Below are positions 25,901 through 36,907 of a stretch of 64,000 bases of DNA, in pieces. Within the stretch, counting starts at the first letter, position 1; each line of letters starts with the position of its first letter. Below the pieces are notes generated by a model. The model made no database searches, was not told where the DNA came from, and saw nothing but the letters and a program-made list of their open reading frames with translations. Where the stretch lies: NCBI RefSeq assembly GCF_051014685.1, contig NW_027478594.1, forward strand, positions 558,001 to 622,000. The letters are read 5' to 3'. The position numbers and the translations under genes were made by a program. The stretch comes from Ptiloglossa arizonensis (Eukaryota; Arthropoda; Insecta; Hymenoptera; Colletidae).

Positions 25901-28900
25901 TTCCCCGTTTCTCGGTTTCTCAGTTTCTCCGTTTCTCCGTTTCTCCGTTTCTCCGTTTCACCGTTTCTTTGTTCGTTCCTCCGTTTCTTTCTCCGTTTCT
26001 CCGTTTATTTCTTCGTTTCTCCATTTATTTCTCCGTTTCTCCGTTTCTTTGTTCGTTTCTCCGTTTCTTTCTTCGTTTCTCCGTTTCTTTCTTCGTTTCT
26101 CCGTGTCTTTCTTCGCTTCTCCGTTTCTTTCTTCGTTTCTCCGTTTCTTTCTTCGTTTCTCCGTTTCTTCCTTCGTTTCTCCGTTTCTCCGTTTCTCCGT
26201 TTCTCCGTTTCTTCGTTTCTCCGTTTCTCCGTTTCTCCGTTTCTCCGTTTCTCCGTTTCTTCGTTACTCCGTTTCTCCGTTTCTCCGTTTCTCCGTTTCT
26301 CCGTTTCTCCGTTTCTCCGTTTCTCCGTTTCTCCGTTCCTCCGTTTCTCCGTTTCTCCGTTTCTCCGTTACTCCGTTTCTCCGTTTCTCCGTTTCTCCGT
26401 TTCTCCGTTTCTCCGTTTCTCCGTTTCTCCGTTTCTCCGTTTCTCCGTTTCTCCGTTTCTCCGTTTCTCCGTTTCTCCGTTTCTCCGTTTCTCCGTTTCT
26501 CCGCTTCTCCGTTTCTCCGTTTCTCCGTTTATTTCTTCGTTTCTCCATTTATTTCTCCGTTTCTCCGTTTCTTTGTTCGTTTCTCCGTTTCTTTGTTCGT
26601 TTCTCCGTTTCTTTCTTCGTTTCTCCGTTTCTTTCTTCGTTTCTCCGTTTCTTTCTTCGATTTTCCGTTTCTTTCTTCGTTTCTCCATTTCTTTCTTCTA
26701 TTCTTCATTCCGTTCTTCGTTTCTCGGTTTCTTTCTTCGTTTCTTCGTGTCTTTCTTCGCCTTGCCGTTTCTTTCTTCGTTTCTCCGTTTCTTTCTTCGT
26801 TTCTCCTTTTCTTCCTTCGTTTCTCCGTTTCTCCGTTTCTCCGTTTCTCCGTTTCTCCGTTTCCCCGTTTCTCCGTTTCTCCGTTACTCCGTTTCTCCGT
26901 TTCTCCGTTTCTCCGTTTCTCCGTTTCTCCGTTTCTCCGTTTCTCCGTTTCTCCGTTTCTCCGTTTCTCCGTTTCTCCGTTTCTCCGTTTCTCCGTTCCT
27001 CCGTTTCTCCGTGTCTCCGTTTCTCCCTTTCTCCGTTCCTCCGTTTCTCCGGTGCTCCGTTTCTCGGTTTCTCCGTTACTCGGTTCCTCTGTTTCTCTGT
27101 TTCTCCGTTTCCCCGTTTCTCGGTTTCTCAGTTTCTCCGTTTCTCCGTTTCTCCGTTTCACCGTTTCTTTGTTCGTTCCTCCGTTTCTTTCTCCGTTTTT
27201 CCGTTTATTTCTTCGTTTCTCCATTTATTTCTCCGTTTCTCCGTTTCTTTGTTCGTTTCTCCGTTTCTTTGTTCGTTTCTCCGTTTCTTTCTTCGCTTCT
27301 CCGTTTCTTTCTTCGTTTCTCCGTTTCTTTCTTCGTTTCTCCGTTTCTTCCTTCGTTTCTCCGTTTCTCCGTTTCTCCGTTTCTCCGTTTCTCCGTTTCT
27401 CCGTTTCTCCGTTTCTCCGTTTCTCCGTTTCTCCGTTTCTCCGTTTCTCCGTTTCCCCGTTTCCCCGTTTCCCCGTTCCCCGTTTCTCCGTTTCTCCGTT
27501 TCTCCGTTTCTCCGTTTCTCCGTTTCTCCGTTTCTCCGTTTCTCCGTTTCTCCGTTTCTCCGTTTCTCCGTTTCTCCGTTACTACGTTTCTCCGTTTCTC
27601 CGTTTCTCCGTTTCTCCGTTTCTCCGTTTCTCCGTTTCTCCGTTTCTCCGTTTCTCCGTTTCTCCGTTTCTCCGTTTCTCCGTTTCTCCGTTTCACCGTT
27701 TCTTTGTTCGTTCCTCCGTTTCTTTCTCCGTTTTTCCGTTTATTTCTTCGTTTCTCCATTTATTTCTCCGTTTCTCCGTTTCTTTGTTCGTTTCTCCGTT
27801 TCTTTGTTCGTTTCTCCGTTTATTTCTTCGTTTCTCCATTTATTTCTCCGTTTCTCCGTTTCTTTGTTCGTTTCTCCGTTTCTTTGTTCGTTTCTCCGTT
27901 TCTTTCTTCGTTTCTCCGTTTCTTTCTTCGTTTCTCCGTTTCTTTCTTCGATTTTCCGTTTCTTTCTTCGTTTCTCCATTTCTTTCTTCTATTCATCATT
28001 CCGTTCTTCGTTTCTCGGTTTCTTTCTTCGTTTCTTCGTGTCTTTCTTCGCTTCTCCGTTTCTTTCTTCGTTTCTCCGTTTCTTTCTTCGTTTCTCCGTT
28101 TCTTTCTTCGATTTTCCGTTTCTTTCTTCGTTTCTCCATTTCTTTCTTCTATTCTTCATTCCGTTCTTCGTTTCTCGGTTTATTTCTTCGTCTCTTCGTG
28201 TCTTTCTTCGCCTTGCCGTTTCTTTCTTCGTTTCTCCGTTTCTTTCTTCGTTTCTCCGTTTCTTCCTTCGTTTCTCCGTTTCTCCGTTTCTCCGTTTCTC
28301 CGTTTCTCCGTTTCTCCGTTTCTCCGTTTCTCCGATTCTCCGTTTCTCCGTTTCTCCGTTTCTCCGTTTCTCCGTTTCTCCGTGTCTCCGTTTCTCCGTT
28401 TCTCCGTTTCTCCGTTTCTCCGTATCTCCGTTTCTCCGTTTCTCCGTTTCTCCGTTTCTCCGTTTCTCCGTGTCTCCGTTTCTCCCTTTCTCCGTTCCTC
28501 CGTTTCTCCGGTGCTCCGTTTCTCGGTTTCTCCGTTTCTCGGTTTCTCTGTTTCTCTGTTTCTCCGTTTCCCCGTTTCTCGGTTTCTCAGTTTCTCCGTT
28601 TCTCCGTTTCTCCGTTTCTCCGTTTCACCGTTTCTTTGTTCGTTCCTCCGTTTCTTTCTCCGTTTCTCCGTTTATTTCTTCGTTTCTCCATTTATTTCTC
28701 CGTTTCTCCGTTTCTTTCTTCGTTTCTCCGTTTCTTTCTTCGATTTTCCGTTTCTTTCTTCGTTTCTCCATTTCTTTCTTCTATTCTTCATTCCGTTCTT
28801 CGTTTCTCGGTTTCTTTCTTCGTTTCTTCGTGTCTTTCTTCGCTTCTCCGTTTCTTTCTTCGTTTCTCCGTTTCTTTCTTCGTTTCTCCGTTTCTTCCTT

Positions 28901-31739
28901 CGTTTCTCCGTTTCTCCGTTTTTCCGTTTCTCCGTTTCTCCGTTTCTTCGTTTCTCCGTTTCTCCGTTTCTCCGTTTCTTCGTTACTCCGTTTCTCCGTT
29001 TCTCCGTTTCTCCGTTTCTCCGTTTCTCCGTTTCTCCGTTTCTCCGTTTCTCCGTTTCTCCGTTTCTCCGTTTCTCCGTTTCTCCGTTTCTCCGTTTCTC
29101 CGTTTCTCCGTTTCTCCGTTTCTCCGTTTCTCCGTTTCTCCGTTTCTCCGTTTCTCCGTTTCTCCGTTTCTCCGTTTCTCCGTTTCTCCGTTTCTCCGTT
29201 TCTCCGTTTCTCCGTTTCTCCGCTTCTCCGTTTCTCCGTTTCTCCGTTTATTTCTTCGTTTCTCCATTTATTTCTCCGTTTCTCCGTTTCTTTGTTCGTT
29301 TCTCCGTTTCTTTGTTCGTTTCTCCGTTTCTTTCTTCGTTTCTCCGTTTCTTTCTTCGTTTCTCCGTTTCTTTCTTCGATTTTCCGTTTCTTTCTTTGTT
29401 TCTCCATTTCTTTCTTCTATTCATCATTCCGTTCTTCGTTTCTCGGTTTCTTTCTTCGTTTCTTCGTGTCTTTCTTCGCTTCTCCGTTTCTTTCTTCGTT
29501 TCTCCGTTTCTTTCTTCGTTTCTCCGTTTCTTTCTTCGATTTTCCGTTTCTTTCTTCGTTTCTCCATTTCTTTCTTCTATTCTTCATTCCGTTCTTTTTT
29601 GTCGGTTTCTTTCTTCGTTTCTTCGTGTCTTTCTTCGCTTCTCCGTTTCTTTCTTCGTTTCTCCGTTTCTTTCTTCGTTTCTTCGTTTCTCCGTTTCTTC
29701 CTTCGTTTCTCCGTTTCTCCGTTTCTCCGTTTCTCCGTTTCTCCGTTTCTCCGTTTCTCCGTTTCTCCGTTTCTCCGTTTCTCCGTTTCTCCGTTTCTCC
29801 GTTTCTCCGTTTCTCCGTTTCTCCGTATCTCCGTTTCTCCGTTTCTCCGTTTCTCTTTTTCTCCGTTTCTCCGTTTCTCCGTTTCTCCGTTTCTCCGTTT
29901 CTCCGTTTCTCCGTTCCTCCGTTTCTCCGTTTCTCCGTTTCTCCGTTTCTCCGTTTCTCCGTCTCTCCGTTTCTCCGTTTCTCCGTTTCTCCGTTTCTTC
30001 GCTTCTCCGTTTCTTTCTTCGTTTCTCCGTTTCTTTCTTCGTTCCTCCGTTTCTTCCTTCGTTTCTCCGTTTCTCCGTTTCTCCGTTTCTCCGTTTCTCC
30101 GTTTCTCCGTTTCTCCGTTTCTCCGTTTCTCCGTTTCTCCGTTTCTCCGTTTCTCCGTTTCTCCGTTTCTCCGTTTCTCCGTTACTCCGTTTCTCCGTTT
30201 CTCCGTTTCTCCGTTTCTCCGTTTCTCCGTTTCTCCGTTTCTCCGTTTCTCCGTTTCTCCGTTTCTCCGTTTCTCCGTTTCTCCGCTTCTCCGTTTCTCC
30301 GTTTCTCCGTTTATTTCTTCGTTTCTCCATTTATTTCTCCGTTTCTCCGTTTCTTTGTTCGTTTCTCCGTTTCTTTCTTCGTTTCTCCGTTTCTTTCTTC
30401 GTTTCTCCGTTTCTTTCTTCGATTTTCCGTTTCTTTCTTCGTTTCTCCATTTCTTTCTTCTATTCATCATTCCGTTCTTCGTTTCTCGGTTTCTTTCTTC
30501 GTTTCTTCGTGTCTTTCTTCGCTTCTCCGTTTCTTTCTTCGTTTCTCCGTTTCTTTCTTCGTTTCTCCGTTTCTTTCTTCGATTTCCCGTTTCTTTCTTC
30601 GTTTCTCCATTTCTTTCTTCTATTCTTCATTCCGTTCTTCGTTTCTCGGTTTCTTTCTTCGTTTCTTCGTGTCTTTCTTCGCTTCTCCGTTTCTTTCTTC
30701 GTTTCTCCGTTTCTTTCTTCGTTTCTCCGTTTCTTCCTTCGTTTCTCCGTTTCTCCGTTTCTCCGTTTCTCCGTTTCTCCGTTTCTCCGTTTCTCCGTTT
30801 CTCCGTTTCTCCGTTTCTTCGTTACTCCGTTTCTCCGTTTCTCCGTTTCTCCGTTTCTCCGTTTCTCCGTTTCTCCGTTTCTCCGTTTCTCCGTTTCTCC
30901 GTTTCTCCGTTTCTCCGTTTCTCCGTTTCGCCGTTTCTCCGTTTCTCAGTTTCTCGGTTTCTCTGTTTCTCTGTTTCTCCGTTTCTCTGTTTCTCGGTTT
31001 CTCAGTTTCTCCGTTTCTCCTTTTCTCCGTTTCACCGTTTCTCCGTTTCTCCGTTTCACCGTTTCTTTGTTCGTTCCTCCGTTTCTTTCTCCGTTTCTCC
31101 GTTTATTTCTTCGTTTCTCCATTTATTTCTCCGTTTCTCCGTTTCTTTGTTCGTTTCTCCGTTTCTTTGTTCGTTTCTCCGTTTCTTTCTTCGTTTCTCC
31201 GTTTCTTTCTTCGTTTCTCCGTTTCTTTCTTCGATTTTCCGTTTTTTTCTTCGTTTCTCCATTTCTTTCTTCTATTCTTCATTCCGTTCTTCGTTTCTCG
31301 GTTTCTTTCTTCGTTTCTTCGTGTCTTTCTTCGCTTCTCCGTTTCTTTCTTCGTTTCTCCGTTTCTTTCTTCGTTTCTCCGTTTCTTCCTTCGTTTCTCC
31401 GTTTCTCCGTTTCTCCGTTTCTCCGTTTCTCCGTTTCTCCGTTTCTCCGTTTCTCCGTTTCTCCGTTTCTCCGTTTCTCCGTTACTCCGTTTCTCCGTTT
31501 CTCCGTTTCTCCGTTTCTCCGTTTCTCCGTTTCTCCGTTTCTCCGTTTCTCCGTTTCTCCGTTTCTCCGTTACTCCGTTTCTCCGTTTCTCCGTTTCTCC
31601 GTTTCTCCGTTTCTCCGTTTCTCCGTTTCTCCGTTTCTCCGTTTCTCCGTTTCTCCGTTTCTCCGTTTCTCCGCTTCTCCGTTTCTCCGTTTCTCCGTTT
31701 CTCCGTTTCTCCGTTTCTCCGTTTCTCCGTTTCTCCGTT

Positions 31740-34700
31740 TCTTCGTTTCTCCGTTTCTCCGTTCCTCCGTTTCTCCGGTGCTCCGTTTCTCGGTTTCTCC
31801 GTTCCTCGGTTTCTCTGTTTCTCAGTTTCTCCGTTTCTCGATTTCTCAGTTTCTCCGTTTCTCCGTTTCTCCGTTTCACCGTTTCTTTGTTCGTTTCTCC
31901 GTTTCTTTCTTCGTTTCTCCGTTTCTTTCTTCGATTTTCCGTTTCTTTCTTCGTTCTCCATTTCTTTCTTCTATTCATCATTCCGTTCTTCGTTTCTCGG
32001 TTTCTTTCTTCGTTTCTTCGTGTCTTTCTTCGCTGCTCCGTTTCTTTCTTCGTTTCTCCGTTTCTTTCTTCGTTTCTCCGTTTCTTTCTTCGATTTTCCG
32101 TTTCTTTCTTCGTTTCTCCATTTCTTTCTTCTATTCTTCATTCCGTTCTTCGTTTCTCGGTTTATTTCTTCGTTTGTTCGTGTCTTTCTTCGCTTCTCCG
32201 TTTCTTTCTTCGTTTCTCCGTTTCTTTCTTCGTTTCTCCGTTTCTTCCTTCGTTTCTCCGTTTCTCCGTTTCTCCGTTTCTCCGTTTCTCCGTTTCTCCG
32301 TTTCTCCGTTTCTCCGTTTCTCCGTTTCTCCGTTTCTCCGTTTCTCCGTTTCTCCGTTTCTCCGTTTCTCCGTTTCCCCGTTTCCCCGTTTCCCCGTTCC
32401 CCGTTTCTCCGTTTCTCCGTTTCTCCGTTTCTCCGTTTCTCCGTTTCTCCGTTTCTCCGTTTCTCCGTTTCTCCGTTTCTCCGTTTCTCCGTTTCTCCGT
32501 TTCTCCGTTTCTCCGTTTCTCCGTTTCTCCGTTTCTCCGTTTCTCCGTTTCTCCGTTTCTCCGTTTCGCCGTTTCTCCGTTTCTCAGTTTCTCGGTTTCT
32601 CTGTTTCTCTGTTTCTCCGTTTCTCTGTTTCTCGGTTTCTCAGTTTCTCCGTTTCTCCTTTTCTCCGTTTCACCGTTTCTTTGTTCGTTCCTCCGTTTCT
32701 TTCCCCGTTTCTCCGTTTCTTTCCCCGTTTCTCCGTTTATTTCTTCGTTTCTCCATTTATTTCTCCGTTTCTCCGTTTCTTTGTTCGTTTCTCCGTTTCT
32801 TTGTTCGTTTCTCCGTTTCTTTCTTCGTTTCTCCGTTTCTTTCTTCGTTTCTCCGTTTCTTTCTTCGATTTTCCGTTTCTTTCTTCGTTTCTCCATTTCT
32901 TTCTTCTATTCTTCATTCCGTTCTTTTTTGTCGGTTTCTTTCTTCGTTTCTTCGTGTCTTTCTTCGCTTCTCCGTTTCTTTCTTCGTTTCTCCGTTTCTT
33001 TCTTCGTTTCTTCGTTTCTCCGTTTCTTCCTTCGTTTCTCCGTTTCTCCGTTTCTCCGTTTCTCCGTTTCTCCGTTTCTCCGTTTCTCCGTTTCTCCGTT
33101 TCTCCGTTTCTCCGTATCTCCGTTTCTCCGTTTCTCCGTTTCTCTTTTTCTCCGTTTCTCCGTTTCTCCGTTTCTCCGTTTCTCCGTTTCTCCGTTTCTC
33201 CGTTCCTCCGTTTCTCCGTTTCTCCGTTTCTCCGTTTCTCCGTTTCTCCGTCTCTCCGTTTCTCCGTTTCTCCGTTTCTCCGTTTCTTCGCTTCTCCGTT
33301 TCTTTCTTCGTTTCTCCGTTTCTTTCTTCGTTCCTCCGTTTCTTCCTTCGTTTCTCCGTATCTCCGTTTCTCCGTTTCTCCGTTTCTCTTTTTCTCCGTT
33401 TCTCCGTTTCTCCGTTTCTCCGTTTCTCCGTTTCTCCGTTTCTCCGTTTCTCCGTTTCTCCGTTTCTCCGTTACTCCGTTTCTCCGTTTCTCCGTTTCTC
33501 CGTTTCTCCGTTTCTCCGTTTCTCCGTTTCTCCGTTTCTCCGTTTCTCCGTTTCTCCGTTTCTCCGTTTCTCCGTTTCTCCGTTTCTCCGTTTCTCCGTT
33601 TCTCCGTTTCTCCGTTTCTCCGTTTCTCCGTTACTCCGTTTCTCCGTTTCTCCGTTTCTCCGTTTCTCCGTTTCTCCGTTTCTCCGTTTCTCCGTTTCTC
33701 CGTTTCTCCGTTTCTCCGTTTCTCCGTTTCTCCGCTTCTCCGTTTCTCCGTTTCTCCGTTTCTCCGTTTCTCCGTTTCTCCGTTTCTCCGTTTCTCCGTT
33801 TCTCCGTTTCTTCGTTTCTCCGTTTCTCCGTTCCTCCGTTTCTCCGGTGCTCCGTTTCTCGGTTTCTCCGTTCCTCGGTTTCTCTGTTTCTCAGTTTCTC
33901 CGTTTCTCGATTTCTCAGTTTCTCCGTTTCTCCGTTTCTCCGTTTCACCGTTTCTTTGTTCGTTTCTCCGTTTCTTTCTTCGTTTCTCCGTTTCTTTCTT
34001 CGATTTTCCGTTTCTTTCTTCGTTCTCCATTTCTTTCTTCTATTCATCATTCCGTTCTTCGTTTCTCGGTTTCTTTCTTCGTTTCTTCGTGTCTTTCTTC
34101 GCTGCTCCGTTTCTTTCTTCGTTTCTCCGTTTCTTTCTTCGTTTCTCCGTTTCTTTCTTCGATTTTCCGTTTCTTTCTTCGTTTCTCCATTTCTTTCTTC
34201 TATTCTTCATTCCGTTCTTCGTTTCTCGGTTTATTTCTTCGTTTGTTCGTGTCTTTCTTCGCTTCTCCGTTTCTTTCTTCGTTTCTCCGTTTCTTTCTTC
34301 GTTTCTCCGTTTCTTCCTTCGTTTCTCCGTTTCTCCGTTTCTCCGTTTCTCCGTTTCTCCGTTTCTCCGTTTCTCCGTTTCTCCGTTTCTCCGTTTCTCC
34401 GTTTCCCCGTTTCCCCGTTTCCCCGTTCCCCGTTTCTCCGTTTCTCCGTTTCTCCGTTTCTCCGTTTCTCCGTTTCTCCGTTTCTCCGTTTCTCCGTTTC
34501 TCCGTTTCTCCGTTTCTCCGTTTCTCCGTTTCTCCGTTTCTCCGTTTCTCCGTTTCTCCGTTTCTCCGTTTCTCCGTTTCTCCGTTTCTCCGTTTCTCCG
34601 TTTCGCCGTTTCTCCGTTTCTCAGTTTCTCGGTTTCTCTGTTTCTCTGTTTCTCCGTTTCTCTGTTTCTCGGTTTCTCAGTTTCTCCGTTTCTCCTTTTC

Positions 34701-35400
34701 TCCGTTTCACCGTTTCTTTGTTCGTTCCTCCGTTTCTTTCCCCGTTTCTCCGTTTCTTTCCCCGTTTCTCCGTTTATTTCTTCGTTTCTCCATTTATTTC
34801 TCCGTTTCTCCGTTTCTTTGTTCGTTTCTCCGTTTCTTTGTTCGTTTCTCCGTTTCTTTCTTCGTTTCTCCGTTTCTTTCTTCGTTTCTCCGTTTCTTTC
34901 TTCGATTTTCCGTTTCTTTCTTCGTTTCTCCATTTCTTTCTTCTATTCTTCATTCCGTTCTTTTTTGTCGGTTTCTTTCTTCGTTTCTTCGTGTCTTTCT
35001 TCGCTTCTCCGTTTCTTTCTTCGTTTCTCCGTTTCTTTCTTCGTTTCTTCGTTTCTCCGTTTCTTCCTTCGTTTCTCCGTTTCTCCGTTTCTCCGTTTCT
35101 CCGTTTCTCCGTTTCTCCGTTTCTCCGTTTCTCCGTTTCTCCGTTTCTCCGTTTCTCCGTATCTCCGTTTCTCCGTTTCTCCGTTTCTCTTTTTCTCCGT
35201 TTCTCCGTTTCTCCGTTTCTCCGTTTCTCCGTTTCTCCGTTTCTCCGTTCCTCCGTTTCTCCGTTTCTCCGTTTCTCCGTTTCTCCGTTTCTCCGTCTCT
35301 CCGTTTCTCCGTTTCTCCGTTTCTCCGTTTCTTCGCTTCTCCGTTTCTTTCTTCGTTTCTCCGTTTCTTTCTTCGTTCCTCCGTTTCTTCCTTCGTTTCT
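31740..35400. repeat. Tandem duplication of a block of about 2.03-2.07 kb at the right end of the octamer array
   Basis: The segment of about 31740-33350 recurs at about 33810-35400. Matching rare markers are offset by 2069 bp (the shortened TCGTTCTCCA at 31951 and 34020), 2029 bp (the run of TTTCCCCG units at 32371 and 34400) and 2037 bp (GTTCTTTTTT at 32920 and 34957). The offsets differ by multiples of eight, as expected if octamer copy number changed after duplication. A related piece carrying the GTTCTTTTTT marker also sits at 29591-30070. Confidence 0.8.
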
Positions 35401-35592
35401 CCGTTTCTCCGTTTCTCCGTTTCTCCGTTTCTCCGTTTCTCCGTTTCTCCGTTTCTCCGTTTCTCCGTTTCTCCGTTTCTCCGTTTCTCCGTTTCTCCGT
35501 TTCTCCGTTTCTCCGTTTCTCCGTTTCTCCGTTTCTCCGTTTCTCCGTTTCTCCGTTTCTCCTTTTCTCCGTTTCTCCGTTTCTCCGTTTAG

Positions 35593-36149
35593 ATTAAATG
35601 ATTATAATAATTTTGATCGTACTTCAAAGTAAAGAGATGTTTCTTAAAGTTTTAAAACATGGAAAGTAATAATTGTCTATGAGATATATCAATTTAACAT
35701 TTGATTAGTACTTGAATAATCGAAATTTGTGGTATTTTCCTGATACCAAAGGTTGAAATTCAGGCACAAATTTTAGAAAATGTTTCATTTTGGGACTCTT
35801 GGTGTCAGTGTACGATATGCGAGGAAGTGGCACGATTTCGCGGATTCTTAGAATTGACGTCGAATTCCAAGAATTTCCGCGAATCGAAATTTTGTTGTAC
35901 TTTCGAACGAATTTCTGAATCATGGATCCCGATTTTCTTTGTATCAGGAGAACATGATAGTTGAGGACATATGGTTTTAAGTAGTTTTAGCAGTTTGATA
36001 GGATCGGGTTAAAGAAATGGAAACAAATAATGGACAAAAATAAAGTTTCTGCTGTCAGTGAAATTGATTTTATTTCAATACATAAATTGAACTTGTTGAA
36101 AGTACTGTACCGTAAAGTACTCTACTGTACCGTAAAAATTACTATTCTA
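35593..36149. other. AT-rich flank of the octamer array, partly U-type repeat
   Basis: No gene is recognisable. About 35597-35780 matches 41560-41770 in the same orientation (shared GTTTCTTAAAGTTTTAAAA and ACATTTGATTAGTACTTGA), so the satellite ends inside a copy of this dispersed repeat. 35780-36000 holds a cluster of TTCNNNGAA motifs (separate entry). At 36103-36116 and 36123-36136 the 14-mer TACTGTACCGTAAA occurs twice, 20 bp apart. Short open frames on both strands resemble nothing known to me. Confidence 0.7.
35845..35883. promoter_or_regulatory. Cluster of three TTCNNNGAA palindromes around a CRE-like site
   Basis: TTCTTAGAA (35845-35853), TTCCAAGAA (35865-35873) and TTCCGCGAA (35875-35883) each fit TTCNNNGAA, the general consensus for insect STAT-type sites. 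TGACGTCG (35855-35862), one base from a perfect cAMP-response element, lies between the first two. The starts are spaced 20 and 10 bp. No gene is recognisable nearby, so the cluster may be a chance or relic feature of a repeat. Confidence 0.25.
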
Positions 36150-36880
36150 AACTCGCAGCCGATTAGCTCAGTAATACCCACGACGAATAATTACTGTTCG
36201 TCGCGAGTAATACCGATTACCAGGTCTCACCACGTGGAGGTTGCTGCGAGCGGAGACCCGGAGAGAGATAGATGGAATCAAAGTTCCATCGATCTCCCTC
36301 GACACCCGATACAAACGAAGATATTAAACCAAAGAGATGGAAGGAATCAATGTTCCTTCGATCTCCTCGTTTAGTTCTGCCAAGCAATTACATTATGGAA
36401 AAATTAGGCAAAATTGGAAAAGACGCGACACGAACCATGCAGTTGGTCCTACTAGGTCGGTCCCGTTTCCCCTCAGTGGGCCCGATTAAAGAGGAAATGC
36501 ACGACGCCGTCCACTCATATAGAGTGCCCCGTTTCTCCCAACTCCGCATCAGGACCCACGCAAAGCGTGGACCTGACTCACGGAGGATGACGAAGAGAGG
36601 GCCTTATGGCACAGGGCTTCCACAGGGACCGATGCGAACACCTGCCTCTGTGGTCGCAGCATGTTCTCTCTGGAAGCGGACGCACCAGAAGAGACGGCGA
36701 TCGACCGTTCGGACCACCTACACGGCCGGTCACTTGCTTATGCAACAAGCAGTGATGACCGGGCTGAAGAACGAGGAAGCGAGCAAAGATAAGCTAAAAA
36801 TTGGATAATTGCTTGACAGATAACAGATATTTGTACACGGTGGCCTTAAAATTAACTTATTCCAAGCTTAACTAAAGATC
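36150..36880 (+). repeat. GC-richer dispersed repeat of unknown nature, copy A
   Basis: This copy matches the reverse complement of two copies on the far side of the island (43186-43708 and 43709-44350). Shared landmarks are CACGTGGAGGTTGCTGCGAG, a segment reading TGCCAAGCAATTACATTATG, and a tail reading GGATAATTGCTTGACAG. An open frame of 178 codons (36272-36808) starts MESKFHRSPS and contains RSRFPSVGPIKEEMHDAVHS. The frame is kept in the first part of the other copies but shifts later, and I recognise no domain. It could be an LTR piece, a non-autonomous element or a decayed gene fragment. Confidence 0.6.
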
Positions 36881-36907
36881 CCACGGCGGTTGCGACGATA
36901 GTGTCCT

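Larger units (their letters stand above)
1..35592. repeat. Compound octamer/12-mer pyrimidine satellite (about 35.6 kb)
   Basis: The stretch is a continuous tandem array whose basic unit on the plus strand is the octamer TTTCTCCG, in pure runs (for example about 29000-29220) alternating with 20-bp compounds of one octamer plus one 12-mer (TTTCTTTCTTCG, TTTCTTTGTTCG, TTTCTTCCTTCG, TTTATTTCTTCG). Recurrent variants (TTTCACCG, CGGTGCTCCG, TTTCTCAG, GATTTTCC, TTCTATTCATCATTCC) occur in a fixed order and define higher-order blocks of a few hundred bp. The plus strand is almost free of adenine. Every octamer keeps its CpG. No transposon or unrelated DNA interrupts it. Because 8 is not a multiple of 3, all three plus frames read the same eight-residue peptide and are open for kilobases; that is a property of the repeat, not evidence of a gene. 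The left end lies outside the window. Whether it is subtelomeric or pericentromeric cannot be told. Confidence 0.97.

Noticed and set aside
685..34933. Many minus-strand frames rich in EKRRNGET
   Set aside because: They are the reverse translation of the same octamer; charged low-complexity peptides with no start context or gene structure.
1..35592. Telomere array
   Set aside because: The purine strand reads CGGAGAAA, not a G/T-rich telomerase-type repeat such as TTAGG or its known variants, and the array is full of 12-mers and variants. A subtelomeric position stays possible but unproven.
2117..35632. A plus-strand open frame of about 11,000 codons (and others of 2,600-7,700) through the octamer array
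   Set aside because: The repeat contains no stop triplets and 8 is not divisible by 3, so every frame gives the same SPFLRFSV-type peptide. This is a consequence of the satellite, not a giant protein.
36155..36200. tRNA-like A box (TTAGCTCAGT) suggesting a SINE or tRNA
   Set aside because: No B box of the GGTTCGANNCC type follows at a proper distance, and copy C has TTAGCTCGGC instead. No cloverleaf could be drawn.
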